Shown here one piece after another: positions 50,457 through 59,698 of a DNA stretch of 64,000 nucleotides. The first letter of the stretch is position 1. Each line of letters begins with the position of its first letter. The DNA is from Treponema sp. Lineage in GTDB: Bacteria > Spirochaetota > Spirochaetia > Treponematales > Breznakiellaceae. The notes beneath the pieces were generated by a model, which searched no databases, was not told the origin of the DNA, and was given only the letters and a program-made list of their open reading frames with translations. The translations under genes and the position numbers were made by a program. The DNA lies in NCBI GenBank assembly GCA_009777735.1, contig WRLF01000011.1:1-64000 (forward strand). Reading direction: 5' to 3'.

Positions 50457-51336
50457 ACTTATGATAGATGCAACAATGGGTGAAGGCGGCCACAGCTATG
50501 CTTTTCTGTCCCGTTTCCCGGATCTTTCCATTATTGGTGTTGATGCCGATCCTGTTATTCAGGAAGTGGCAAAAGAACGGCTTGCCGGATTTGGAAACCG
50601 GGTGCGTTTTTTTTCAGGCTGGGCCCAGGATTTTTTTGCCGGTTATCCCGATGATCAAAAACGTCCGGATACGGTGTTAGCCGATCTGGGGATAAGCCTT
50701 TTTCATTACGAAAAAAGCGGCAGGGGTTTTAGCTTTTCCGGCGATGAAATACTTGACATGAGGCTGGATTGTTCACGGGGTGTTTCGGCAGCGGAGATTT
50801 TAGCGCAAATGTCGGAAAGCGATATTGCCGATACTTTGTATAATAACGCCGCAGAGCGTTATTCGCGCCGGATTGCGCGGGCAATCGTGCAGGAGCGTCA
50901 GCGGGGTGCGATAACTACCGGCAGGGCGCTTGCAGAATTGGTTAAAAAGGCTGTGCCGCCGGCGTACCGGCACGGACCTATACATCCGGCAACGAGAACA
51001 TTTATGGCTCTGCGGATTGCGGTTAACGGGGAGCTGACAAGGCTTCCGGAATTCCTTGAGGGAGCGCTCAAGACCCTTGCGCCTGGGGGAAGGCTCGGGG
51101 TTATCAGTTTCCACTCACTTGAAGACAGAGTGGTAAAAAATTTCATGAGGACAAAGAGCAGGGATTGTATCTGTCCTCGTGAAGCGCCGTCTTGCAGGTG
51201 TGCGGGCAGACGGTCAGTTAATATTATAACCGGGAAAGGTGTAACTGCGGGAGAAGAAGAAATAAGGCGAAATCTCCCATCACGGAGCGCCCGGCTTAGG
51301 GTTGCGGAAAAAATAAAGGAGATGCAAGAGCAATGA
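50386..51336 (+). CDS. rsmH: 16S rRNA (cytosine-1402-N4)-methyltransferase
   Basis: Methylates C1402 of 16S rRNA at the ribosomal P site. The 316 residues show HTPVLQEETIQYLAP, motif I DATMGEGGHSYAFL, the LADLGISLFHYEKSGRGFSF box, TRTFMALRIAVNGEL and the C-terminal SFHSLEDRVVKNFM, all diagnostic of RsmH (MraW). It starts 71 bases inside mraZ, and its stop overlaps the ftsL start (ATGA), so the genes are tightly packed. Confidence 0.95.
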   Translation: MEITHTPVLQEETIQYLAPRGRFELMIDATMGEGGHSYAFLSRFPDLSIIGVDADPVIQEVAKERLAGFGNRVRFFSGWAQDFFAGYPDDQKRPDTVLADLGISLFHYEKSGRGFSFSGDEILDMRLDCSRGVSAAEILAQMSESDIADTLYNNAAERYSRRIARAIVQERQRGAITTGRALAELVKKAVPPAYRHGPIHPATRTFMALRIAVNGELTRLPEFLEGALKTLAPGGRLGVISFHSLEDRVVKNFMRTKSRDCICPREAPSCRCAGRRSVNIITGKGVTAGEEEIRRNLPSRSARLRVAEKIKEMQEQ

Positions 51337-51626
51337 AATTATTTTATTCATTATTTTTTATTATGGTAATTTCCATACCTCTTTTCCTGGGAATTAATAC
51401 ACGTCAATCCAATAAATGCGGTGAAATCAGAATAAATATTAAAATGCTCGAAAAACATCAGGAAAATTCCGTAGAAAAAAATAAAATCGTTGCTGCCGAA
51501 ATTGCCGACTTGATGGCGGTTGAAAGACTGGAAAATGTTGCGAGAAACAATCTGGGGCTGAGGAAAATGCGCCCCGAAGAAACTCGTTTAATAATATTGG
51601 GGGGGGGAAAGGGGCATGATCTCTGA
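51333..51626 (+). CDS. ftsL: FtsL-like septum protein
   Basis: A 97-residue bitopic protein: one N-terminal transmembrane helix (residues 3-20) and a periplasmic coiled coil rich in Glu, Lys and Asn (MLEKHQENSVEKNKIVAAEI), ending RNNLGLRKMRPEETRLIIL, the typical FtsL tail. Sequence similarity in this family is weak, so size, topology and position after rsmH carry the call. It overlaps rsmH by 4 bases and murF by 11. No ftsI follows it. Confidence 0.75.
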   Translation: MKLFYSLFFIMVISIPLFLGINTRQSNKCGEIRINIKMLEKHQENSVEKNKIVAAEIADLMAVERLENVARNNLGLRKMRPEETRLIILGGGKGHDL

Positions 51627-53013
51627 CAGCTTGCTTCTGGAATTCGCTGAACTTTCTCCCGCTCTTCATGCAGAATTATTCTCTCCGAATCCCGGGATAA
51701 CCGGTTTTTCTTCGGTAAGTATCGACTCCCGTAAGGTGCAAAAAGGGGCGCTTTTTACGGCGATTCCCGGTTCTGCTGTTGACGGACATTCTTTTGTGGA
51801 ATCGGCTTTCAGGAACGGCGCCGCCGCAGCAATGGTGGAGCGGGACAAGCTTGAAGCATTTAATCTTGAATATACGGCTAAAACCCTGGGTAAAACCCTT
51901 ATCATTGTCAATAATACAATTCGTGGGCTGCAGGATGCGGCCAGGCTGTACCTTAAAAAATTTCCCGGTCTTCTGAAAATCGCCATTACCGGATCTGCCG
52001 GCAAAACTACCACAAAGGAAATTGCCGCAGCAATTATCGGCTTGAATAAAAAAGTTATTGTTAATCCGGGAAATTATAATTCGGAAACCGGGTTACCCCT
52101 GGCTGTTTTTGGAATCCGGGCCTGTCATGAAGTCGGTATATTTGAGATGGGTATGAACCGAACCGGGGAGATTACAGAACTTGCTTCGGTACTTATTCCT
52201 GACATTGCATTAATTACAAACATAGGTTATGCCCATATCGGAATCATCGGCAGTATTGAAGGAATTGCCAAGGAAAAAAAAGAAATATTTTCCTGTTTTG
52301 ATAAAAAAAGCATTGCACTGATTCCGGCAGACAGTAATTTCCGTGATTATCTTGCCGAAGGGGTCGCGGGCAGGGTGTCGTATTACGGTGAAAAATCTTT
52401 TGCGGAATTTGAAGGAACACGAAGTTTAGGGCTGGAAGGCACCGAGATATTCTGGGACGGGCAAACAATACGTTTTCCGCTGCCGGGTAAACATTCTCTT
52501 GCCAATGCCTTTGCCGCCATTGCCATAGCGCGGGAATTTCATGTCACAAACGAGATGATTAAACAGGGGCTTGAATCGGTACAACCGCTGTTTGGGCGCG
52601 GGGAGATAATGTACGGCAGGACAACGGTTATACGGGATTGCTATAATTCCAATCCGGAAGCTCTTGCCGGAGTACTGGATTTTTGCGAAAGCCTGGAGTG
52701 GCCCGGCCGCCGTGTGTATGTTATTGGTGAAATGCTGGAATTGGGTAAAAATTCACAGACAGCGCATGAAGACGCAGGCCTGTTGTTAGCCGGTTCAAAA
52801 GCAGACAAGGTGTTCCTTTTCGGAGAAGAAACAAAGGCAGCGGTAAAGAAGTCAGAAAATGGGCGGTTTTTCCATACTTGCGATATGGATGAGTTATCAG
52901 CCGTTCTGGACGATTATGTGCAGGACGGGGATCTGGTTTTACTTAAAGGATCACGGGGTTGTGCTCTGGAAAGGTTGTGCACCGTTCTTGAAGGAGAAGC
53001 GTATGTTCCGTGA
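51616..53013 (+). CDS. murF: UDP-MurNAc-tripeptide:D-Ala-D-Ala ligase
   Basis: Adds D-alanyl-D-alanine to the UDP-MurNAc-tripeptide in the cytoplasm. The 465 residues contain the N-terminal uridine-binding domain (SSVSIDSRKVQKGALFTA), the ATP loop GSAGKTTTKE, NPGNYNSETGLPL, EMGMNRTGEI, GRGEIM and DCYNSNPEAL, all typical of MurF. It overlaps ftsL by 11 bases and mraY by 11 bases. The usual murE neighbour is absent. Confidence 0.95.
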   Translation: MISDSLLLEFAELSPALHAELFSPNPGITGFSSVSIDSRKVQKGALFTAIPGSAVDGHSFVESAFRNGAAAAMVERDKLEAFNLEYTAKTLGKTLIIVNNTIRGLQDAARLYLKKFPGLLKIAITGSAGKTTTKEIAAAIIGLNKKVIVNPGNYNSETGLPLAVFGIRACHEVGIFEMGMNRTGEITELASVLIPDIALITNIGYAHIGIIGSIEGIAKEKKEIFSCFDKKSIALIPADSNFRDYLAEGVAGRVSYYGEKSFAEFEGTRSLGLEGTEIFWDGQTIRFPLPGKHSLANAFAAIAIAREFHVTNEMIKQGLESVQPLFGRGEIMYGRTTVIRDCYNSNPEALAGVLDFCESLEWPGRRVYVIGEMLELGKNSQTAHEDAGLLLAGSKADKVFLFGEETKAAVKKSENGRFFHTCDMDELSAVLDDYVQDGDLVLLKGSRGCALERLCTVLEGEAYVP

Positions 53014-54082
53014 ATTTCTTTCTCCGCTGGTAAGATATTTTACGCCATTTAATGTTTTTAACTATCTTACTTTTCGGAGCGCTTATGCGGCGCTGACAAC
53101 TCTGCTGATTTGCTTTCTGTTTGGCGCCAGGATCATTGAGGCGCTGAGAAAATTGAAAATAGGGCAAAATGTCCGCAGTGACGGCCCGCAGACTCATCTG
53201 GTGAAAACAGGTACACCGACCATGGGAGGAATTTTTATTATTGGTTCGGTGGTAATAGCCATGCTTTTCTGGGGTGATATTCAAAACAGAATGGTGTGGC
53301 TTGCACTTATTTCATTTGCCGCTTTCGGCGCTATCGGTTTTATTGACGATTATCTGAAAGTTACCAAAAATAACTGTGCCGGTCTGCCTGCATGGGGAAA
53401 ACTTGCCGGTCAGTTTATCACAGCACTTGCCATTGTATTATATCTGTACTTTACCGGCGGCGATGAAATGACATCGCTGTACGTGCCGTTTTTTAAAAAT
53501 CCGGTTATTGACATGGGAGTGCTGTGGATACCGTTTGGTGTATTGCTGATTATGGGAGAATCGAACGCGGTAAATTTCACTGATGGTCTTGATGGGCTTT
53601 TGGCAGGGCTGTTGATTTTTGTATTTGCTACGCTTGCTATCCTTACATATATTTCAGGGCGCGTTGATTATTCGGCATATCTGAATTTACCGTACATGTC
53701 CTATGCGGGAGAACTTACCGTTTTGTGCCTTGCCATAGTAGGCGCCCTTGTGGGGTTTCTTTGGTTTAACTCGCATCCTGCGGAAGTTTTAATGGGTGAT
53801 GTAGGCAGTCTTTCACTGGGCGGAGTTGTTGCCGTTATCTCCCTTATAATCAAGAAAGAACTGCTCATTTTGATTATCGGCGGTGTGTTTATTCTGGAAA
53901 TTATGTCAGTCATCATACAGGTTGCATCGTATAAACTAAGAAAAAAGCGAGTGTTCAAAATGGCGCCGCTGCATCATCACTTTGAACTTTCCGGCTGGCC
54001 GGAGGCTAAAGTTGTTGTTCGTTTCTGGATTTTGGGAGGGCTGTTTGCGATTATTGCCCTTTCAACTTTAAAAATACAGTAG
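53003..54082 (+). CDS. mraY: Phospho-N-acetylmuramoyl-pentapeptide transferase
   Basis: Membrane enzyme that makes lipid I from UDP-MurNAc-pentapeptide and undecaprenyl phosphate. The 359-residue protein has about ten transmembrane helices and the family residues in GTPTMGG, GFIDDYLKV, NFTDGLDGLL, NSHPAEVLMGDVGSLSLGG and MAPLHHHFEL. ATG 53003 has AAGGAG upstream and overlaps murF; the frame extends to 52859 but that part lies inside murF and is rejected. Confidence 0.95.
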   Translation: MFREFLSPLVRYFTPFNVFNYLTFRSAYAALTTLLICFLFGARIIEALRKLKIGQNVRSDGPQTHLVKTGTPTMGGIFIIGSVVIAMLFWGDIQNRMVWLALISFAAFGAIGFIDDYLKVTKNNCAGLPAWGKLAGQFITALAIVLYLYFTGGDEMTSLYVPFFKNPVIDMGVLWIPFGVLLIMGESNAVNFTDGLDGLLAGLLIFVFATLAILTYISGRVDYSAYLNLPYMSYAGELTVLCLAIVGALVGFLWFNSHPAEVLMGDVGSLSLGGVVAVISLIIKKELLILIIGGVFILEIMSVIIQVASYKLRKKRVFKMAPLHHHFELSGWPEAKVVVRFWILGGLFAIIALSTLKIQ

Positions 54083-54090
54083 GGGGATTT

Positions 54091-55266
54091 GTGGGTTTAA
54101 TGACGGAAGACAATAAGTCAGTCAGATATGATATTTTTCTCATTGCAATCATTGTGTTTTTAACATTTTTGGGATTAGTTACACTTTATTCCGCATCTTA
54201 TTTATTCGCATCAAATCAACCCACCAGATTTGCAAGCGGCTTTGAGCCTGTAGTTAAGAATATTTTTATTTGTATTGCTATGCTCGTAGTATTCCCTTTC
54301 CTTGCCATGATTAAACTGGATTTTTTTATTAAATGGAAATTAATTATAGTCCTGTTGGTCGGCACCGTAGTGTTAAATATTTTTCCGTTTTTTCCCGTAT
54401 TCCGCAAGGAAAACTTTAATCCGCAGACAGATGCCATGCGGTGGATCTATATTTACGGTATAAGTTTTCAGCCTTCGGAATTAATCAAGTTTGTACTCCC
54501 GGTATATTCTGCGTATATTTTAACCAAAAACAAAGACAGGCTTGATACATTTGTACGCGGTCCGCTGCCGCTGGCTATATGGACTGCAATTTTCTGTATA
54601 TTGGTATTATTCCAGAATAACTTTTCCGAAGCAGTTCTCATCGTACTGACCAGTTTTACAATCTGTTTTCTTGCCGGTATTGGCCTGCAATGGTTTGTGG
54701 TCGGGTTTATAGCTGTTGTTTCGGCGGGCGTTCTTCTGATAGTTTCTGATAGTACCGGATACAGGTTACAGCGTTTAATCAACTTTGGCCAGCATGAGGC
54801 AGATCCAACGGGCATGGGTTTTCAAATAACCAACAGCCTTGAAGCAATAAGAGCCGGCGGTTTTTGGGGAAAAGGCATTGGACAGGGAAGCATGAAAATT
54901 TCTGTGCCCGAAGTTCACGGAGATTTCATCTTTGCTTCTTATGCGGAAGAATCGGGGTTTCTGGGTGTATTGCTCTATTTTATTATTATTGGAGCTTTTA
55001 CCGCTATTTGTTATTATGTTGCCTGGAAGAATAAAAATATGCACCATCGGCTTCTTGCACTTGGATTGGTAACACCGATTATCATACAGACAATTATGAA
55101 TATTGCCGTTGTTACAAACATTATTCCTACTACCGGCGTTACCCTGCCGTTTTTTTCGGCCGGCGGGTCTTCGCTGTTAATCACACTGGCGAGCTCCGCT
55201 TTGCTTGTTAACATCACAAGGCGGCATATTTTATCAAATAATACGGAGAGAAATTATGATGGGTGA
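54091..55266 (+). CDS. ftsW: Division protein FtsW (SEDS glycosyltransferase)
   Basis: Polymerises lipid II at the septum. The 391-residue protein has ten transmembrane helices and SEDS motifs: LYSASYLFA, DAMRWIYIYGISFQPSELIK, FGKGIGQGSMK-like GGFWGKGIGQGSMKI, DFIFASYAEESGFLG and TGVTLPFFSAGGSSLL. The GTG start at 54091 is preceded by GGGGGA; ATG 54100 is an alternative. Its normal partner ftsI (PBP3) is not in this cluster. ftsQ overlaps its end by 11 bases. Confidence 0.94.
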   Translation: MGLMTEDNKSVRYDIFLIAIIVFLTFLGLVTLYSASYLFASNQPTRFASGFEPVVKNIFICIAMLVVFPFLAMIKLDFFIKWKLIIVLLVGTVVLNIFPFFPVFRKENFNPQTDAMRWIYIYGISFQPSELIKFVLPVYSAYILTKNKDRLDTFVRGPLPLAIWTAIFCILVLFQNNFSEAVLIVLTSFTICFLAGIGLQWFVVGFIAVVSAGVLLIVSDSTGYRLQRLINFGQHEADPTGMGFQITNSLEAIRAGGFWGKGIGQGSMKISVPEVHGDFIFASYAEESGFLGVLLYFIIIGAFTAICYYVAWKNKNMHHRLLALGLVTPIIIQTIMNIAVVTNIIPTTGVTLPFFSAGGSSLLITLASSALLVNITRRHILSNNTERNYDG

Positions 55267-56098
55267 TTTTATTTACTCTGAAGAAATTGACAAGGCAGAG
55301 ACAGCGTATACTTCCGATATTCCGCAAAAAATAGAAAAAAATCTGAAACGTTTTTTGTTGGCAGCGGCGGTATTCATTTCCGGCGGTATACTCTGGATTT
55401 TTTGCATCAACCCTCTTACCGTACCGGCGAAAATAGAAGTCATGAGTTTTCCGGGATTTTACAGGACGGATGTACTGGAATTTGCCGGTATGAACAGCGG
55501 CGCTACATATATTTCGGTGAATGCGGCAGCGGCAGAACGGCTGCTTTCCTCACATCATATGGTGGAGTCGGCCCGGGTTGTCAAGCATTTCCCGGACCGG
55601 CTTTCGATTTTTCTTGAGCCGAGAAAGGCAGTTGCCGTAAGCCTTATTAAGTCCAATGGCAGGACTTTGCCGGTATACATTGACAGGAACGGAGTGATAC
55701 TGGAAATAGGCGCCGATACCGGGTCAATGCCGTCTCCCCTGATGCCTGTTGTTTCGGGAGTTATTGAAAGCAATTCACAGTTGTGGCAGGGGATGCCGCT
55801 TTCCGATTCTGTTCTTCCGCTGTTTTCACGGATTGGGGCAATTAACGATGAAAACCCGATTATCTGGCAGGCAATATCGGAAATAAAAATTGAACCCAAA
55901 AGCAATGGTTTGTTTGACCTTATACTGTACCCTGTTAACGGATCGATAAGACTAAGGATGGGAAGCAATATTACCATTGACAGTATTTCCACTGCACTTT
56001 TAATGCATGAGGTATGCCTGGAATTCGGAAATTCCATACCTGATGAAATTGATGTTCGCTCCGGTATTGGAGTGATTAATGGTTTGTCAGCAAATTAA
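55256..56098 (+). CDS. ftsQ: Division protein FtsQ/DivIB
   Basis: Bitopic divisome protein of 280 residues. A 30-residue cytoplasmic start and one transmembrane helix (about residues 33-53, LLAAAVFISGGILWIF) precede the POTRA domain (IEVMSFPGFYRTDVLEFAGM) and the FtsQ domain (VVKHFPDRLSIFLEPRKAVAV). ATG 55256 follows GGAGAG and overlaps ftsW. Its stop falls in an inverted repeat that spans the ftsA ribosome-binding site. Confidence 0.88.
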   Translation: MMGDFIYSEEIDKAETAYTSDIPQKIEKNLKRFLLAAAVFISGGILWIFCINPLTVPAKIEVMSFPGFYRTDVLEFAGMNSGATYISVNAAAAERLLSSHHMVESARVVKHFPDRLSIFLEPRKAVAVSLIKSNGRTLPVYIDRNGVILEIGADTGSMPSPLMPVVSGVIESNSQLWQGMPLSDSVLPLFSRIGAINDENPIIWQAISEIKIEPKSNGLFDLILYPVNGSIRLRMGSNITIDSISTALLMHEVCLEFGNSIPDEIDVRSGIGVINGLSAN

Positions 56099-56111
56099 GC
56101 GGTCAATGAAA

Positions 56112-56140
56112 TTGACGCAAGTTTGTGGGCAGGCACTAAT
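56112..56140 (+). promoter_or_regulatory. Candidate internal promoter for ftsA-ftsZ
   Basis: TTGACG (56112-56117), 17-base spacer and ACTAAT (56135-56140) in the 56-base gap between ftsQ and ftsA. It would give a leader of about 8 bases containing the AAGGAGG site. Confidence 0.4.
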
Positions 56141-56154
56141 TAAGGAGGACCGCT

Positions 56155-57444
56155 TTGGCAAATGAAGATCTGATTGTCGGTCTGGACATAGGAACGACAA
56201 AAATTTGTGTTATAGTCGGTGAACGAAATGAAAAGGGCATTATCAATATTACCGGCATAGGGGTAAAACCTTCTGTAGGTATGAGAAAAGGGGTTATTGT
56301 CAACATTGAAGCAACGATAAAATCGATACATGAAGCAGTTTACGCAGCGGAGATGATGTGCGGAAGGGAAGTTCATGCCTGCTGGACGGGGATAGGAGGC
56401 AATCACATTGAAGGGATTAATTCCCGGGGTGTTGTTGCAATAGCCGGGCAGAAACGGGAAAAAAACCGTGAGATCAACAAAGAAGACATTTACCGTGTCA
56501 TTGAAGCGGCCAGAGCCGTTGTTATCCCTCTGGATCGCCAAATCATCCAGACAATTCCCCAAACGTATAATGTTGATAACCACAGAAGAATAAAAGATCC
56601 GCTTGGAATGATCGGTGTACGCCTGGAAGCCGAGGTGCATATTATTACCAGTTCGGCAACAAGCGCGGAAAATCTTCTGCGGTGCGTTAATCGTACCGGT
56701 TTTAAAGTGAATGATTCTCTTTTATTACAGGTGCTTGCAGCTGGACGTGCTGTGCTTACTCCGGAAGAACAGGACCTTGGCGTTGCTCTCATAGACCTTG
56801 GCGGCGGAACTACCGATGTTCTGGTGTATTATGACGGCGCTCCTTATTCGACATTTACCATTCCGGTAGGCGGATATGAGGTTACAAAGGACATATCAAC
56901 AATAAAAAGTATTTCCATCGAAGAAGCTGAAAGGGTTAAAACAAAATCGGCGTGCTGCTGGGAACCTATGCTTGAAGGAAGCGAAGATATAATAGTTCCC
57001 GGTATGGGGGGACGTGCGCCAATGGCGATTCCCCGTTCGCATATTTATGGCATTGTAAAACCCAGAATGGAAGAAATTTTCGAGCTTGTTAAACAAAAAC
57101 TTGATTGTCTTGGCCTTCCCCGGCCTTTAAGCGGCGGTATTGTGTTAACCGGTGGCGGGGCGGCGCTGAACGGAGCAGTGGAACTTGCCGGAGAGATATT
57201 TAAACTGCCGGTACGTCTGGGAATACCGATACGTTTTGCAAACCTTGGAGGGCTTGTTGACGAATACCGCGATCCCGGCTATGCAACCGCCATTGGGCTG
57301 GTATTGGAAGGAGATAGAAGAGAAAAAGATGAATTCTCCGATTGGGTAATTCCGATACGGCCGGGACATGGAAGCAATGGTTCGCAAGGGCCTTTAAAGA
57401 AAATCGAAGATTTTTTTGAGTGGATAAAAAATGGTCTGTTTTAG
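56155..57444 (+). CDS. ftsA: Division protein FtsA
   Basis: Actin-like ATPase that tethers FtsZ to the membrane. The 429 residues have VGLDIGTTKICVIVG, IDLGGGTTDV, VPVGGYEVTKDI-type GGYEVTKDI, GGIVLTGGGAAL and a C-terminal amphipathic helix (KIEDFFEWIKNGLF) for membrane binding. The start is TTG, preceded by AAGGAGG at 56142-56148. An 8-bp inverted repeat (56097-56104 with 56148-56155) could fold around the ribosome-binding site. ftsZ follows after 49 AT-rich bases. Confidence 0.94.
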   Translation: MANEDLIVGLDIGTTKICVIVGERNEKGIINITGIGVKPSVGMRKGVIVNIEATIKSIHEAVYAAEMMCGREVHACWTGIGGNHIEGINSRGVVAIAGQKREKNREINKEDIYRVIEAARAVVIPLDRQIIQTIPQTYNVDNHRRIKDPLGMIGVRLEAEVHIITSSATSAENLLRCVNRTGFKVNDSLLLQVLAAGRAVLTPEEQDLGVALIDLGGGTTDVLVYYDGAPYSTFTIPVGGYEVTKDISTIKSISIEEAERVKTKSACCWEPMLEGSEDIIVPGMGGRAPMAIPRSHIYGIVKPRMEEIFELVKQKLDCLGLPRPLSGGIVLTGGGAALNGAVELAGEIFKLPVRLGIPIRFANLGGLVDEYRDPGYATAIGLVLEGDRREKDEFSDWVIPIRPGHGSNGSQGPLKKIEDFFEWIKNGLF

Positions 57445-57493
57445 ATCTTTTTTATATAAATTAATTTTATTGAAATGAAATGGGAGGAATTAA

Positions 57494-58744
57494 ATGAGTC
57501 AAATGCAAATTTTTGAGGTAAGGGAGTTTGAACCATCGGTTGCGGTTTTACCTGCAATGTCTCCGGCTGTCATCAAGGTAGTTGGCGCCGGGGGCGGCGG
57601 ATCAAACGCTGTTAACAGAATGATTGAAAGCGGGTTGTCGGGAGTACAGTTTATCGTGATTAACACAGATGTGCAGGACCTGAGTAAAAGCATGGCCGAT
57701 TACAAGCTACAAATAGGATCAAGGCTTACCGGCGGCAGAGGTGCCGGGGGCAAGCCAAGCACCGGAGAAGATGCAGCGAAAGAGGATCTTGAGAAGATCA
57801 GTGATTTATTACGCGGTGCCGATATGGTTTTTGTTACAGCGGGCATGGGCGGCGGTACCGGCACCGGTTCTGCTCCCGTCATTGCGAAAATAGCAAAGGA
57901 TCATGGGGCGCTTACTGTCGGTGTGGTTACGAAGCCGTTTACATTCGAAGGAAAAACAAAAATGCTGATTGCCGAAGACGGGATACATAAACTTCGCGAA
58001 GAAGTTGATACCCTGATAGTGATTCCCAATGAAAATCTTTTTAAGATAGTTGACAGTAAAATGACCAGCCTTCAGGCTTATGGCATAGCAGATGATGTTC
58101 TCAACCAGGGTGTACAGGCCATAGCTGATCTGATTACAAAACCAGGCATTATCAATACTGATTTTGCCGATGTGCAATCAACAATGAAAGGGCAGGGGGA
58201 CGCTCTTATGGGGATTGGAAAGGGTTCCGGAGATACCCGTGCCAGGGATGCTGCTGCCGGCGCCATCGACAACCCCCTTCTGGAAGACACCAGTATTAAG
58301 GGCGCGACCCGGCTTTTGGTTAATATTTCCGGGCCTGAAAATATTACCATGGTTGAAATCGCAGAGATTATGCAAATGATAAAGGCCGAGGCAGATCCGG
58401 ATGTAGAAACAATTTATGGTCAGAATTATGATCCCGATTTGGGAGATAATATCAAGGTGACGGTAATCGCAACGGGTTTCCATGAAAGAAAATCAATGCC
58501 GGTACACAAGGATAATCCGCAGCGGAGATACGAAACTGCCCTTGGTGAAATAGTCAGCCATGAACGCTTTAAAGAGATGATGAGTCAGGGATCGGGACAT
58601 CGTAATTTTGACAGTTTTAGCGGATATTCAAAATCCGGGGTTAATTCTGAAATTTTTGATGTACCTTCGGTGGTTCGGAGATTCAACCCGGAGACTGACG
58701 ATGGGCTTGTAGGCAATTTACCGGCAAGAAGAAGGAATGCCTGA
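57494..58744 (+). CDS. ftsZ: Division protein FtsZ
   Basis: Tubulin-like GTPase forming the Z ring. The 416-residue protein has the G-box [10 protein letters not shown], the tubulin signature [17 protein letters not shown] and the T7-loop region NTDFADVQ. The linker is followed by the conserved C-terminal peptide [10 protein letters not shown] that binds FtsA. GGGAGG precedes the ATG. xerC overlaps its end by 8 bases. Confidence 0.97.
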   Translation: MSQMQIFEVREFEPSVAVLPAMSPAVIKVVGAGGGGSNAVNRMIESGLSGVQFIVINTDVQDLSKSMADYKLQIGSRLTGGRGAGGKPSTGEDAAKEDLEKISDLLRGADMVFVTAGMGGGTGTGSAPVIAKIAKDHGALTVGVVTKPFTFEGKTKMLIAEDGIHKLREEVDTLIVIPNENLFKIVDSKMTSLQAYGIADDVLNQGVQAIADLITKPGIINTDFADVQSTMKGQGDALMGIGKGSGDTRARDAAAGAIDNPLLEDTSIKGATRLLVNISGPENITMVEIAEIMQMIKAEADPDVETIYGQNYDPDLGDNIKVTVIATGFHERKSMPVHKDNPQRRYETALGEIVSHERFKEMMSQGSGHRNFDSFSGYSKSGVNSEIFDVPSVVRRFNPETDDGLVGNLPARRRNA

Positions 58745-59696
58745 ACTTACAATGCCTGGTTCCAAGAACACTGTACTGCTGGACAGGTTCTGCGTACGGT
58801 TTACTGCCATTGACCGGCGATCGCCCCTGACCGTCGATGCCTACAGTCTGGAACTGCGCCGTTTTTTTGATTATATCGAGGCTCAAGGCCTGGAAGCAGA
58901 AAATGTAACAACAGAGCATCTGATCGGATATCTTGGACGGCGCAAAGAAAACGATTGCCTTGGTACACGTTCCGCTGCCAAGGCAATATCCTGTCTGAGG
59001 TCTTTTTTTCGATTTTGCATCGCTGAAGGCATAAGGCCGGATAACCCTGCTGCTCTGCTGGAAACTCCCCGCAGGCATTTGCTCCTTCCTGAAACTATGG
59101 ACAGTGAAACAGTCGATTGTGTCCTTGCCGGAATTGATGCCGGAAACCCGCTAGGGTTGCGTGACAGGGCGCTTTTTGAAATGATATATTCATCGGGCTT
59201 AAGAATTTCCGAGGCTGCAGGTCTGAATATGCATGACATTGATATTCAGGAAGGCATTGCCAGGATACGGGGAAAAGGAAACAAGGAACGGCTGGTAGTT
59301 TTTGGTCCGGAAGCGGCAATGTGGCTGCAGCGCTACATTGATGAATCAAGACCGTCCCTTGCGGACGGGGGAGGGCGCGGTAACGCCCTTTTTGTCGGCA
59401 GGAACGGCAAGCGGCTTTCCAGGAAAGGAATTTGGAAAAACTATGCAAAATACGCCGCTCGTGCAGGAACCGGTTCCCGCGTCCATGCCCTCAGGCATAG
59501 TTTCGCAACCGGACTGTTACGGGGCGGAGCGGACTTACGGACTGTGCAGGCTCTTTTAGGGCACGCTGACCTTGCTACAACGCAGATCTATACCCATGTA
59601 GATTCTGAATTGCTGCAGGAAAGCCACCGCAAGTATCTTCCCCGGCTTGAATCGCAAAAATTAACCGTGCTAAATCATACGGGAAAAAGGAACTAA
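58737..59696 (+). CDS. xerC: Tyrosine recombinase XerC/XerD
   Basis: Site-specific recombinase that resolves chromosome dimers at division. The 319-residue length and catalytic residues are complete: Arg in SSGLRISEA, Lys in GKGNKERLVV, His-x-x-Arg in HALRHSFAT, His in LLGHADL and nucleophile Tyr in TTQIYTHVD. Its position straight after ftsZ, overlapping it by 8 bases, supports a role in chromosome resolution rather than a mobile element. A second recombinase begins at 63626, so the pair may act together as XerC and XerD. Confidence 0.9.
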   Translation: MPELTMPGSKNTVLLDRFCVRFTAIDRRSPLTVDAYSLELRRFFDYIEAQGLEAENVTTEHLIGYLGRRKENDCLGTRSAAKAISCLRSFFRFCIAEGIRPDNPAALLETPRRHLLLPETMDSETVDCVLAGIDAGNPLGLRDRALFEMIYSSGLRISEAAGLNMHDIDIQEGIARIRGKGNKERLVVFGPEAAMWLQRYIDESRPSLADGGGRGNALFVGRNGKRLSRKGIWKNYAKYAARAGTGSRVHALRHSFATGLLRGGADLRTVQALLGHADLATTQIYTHVDSELLQESHRKYLPRLESQKLTVLNHTGKRN

Positions 59697-59698
59697 CC

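Noticed and set aside
52859-53002. Extended start of mraY
   Set aside because: Lies inside murF; the ATG at 53003 has a good ribosome-binding site and starts the first membrane segment region.
58737-59696. Integrase of a mobile element
   Set aside because: It is embedded in the division cluster with overlapping genes, and no attachment site, phage or cargo gene is near; a Xer role is far likelier.
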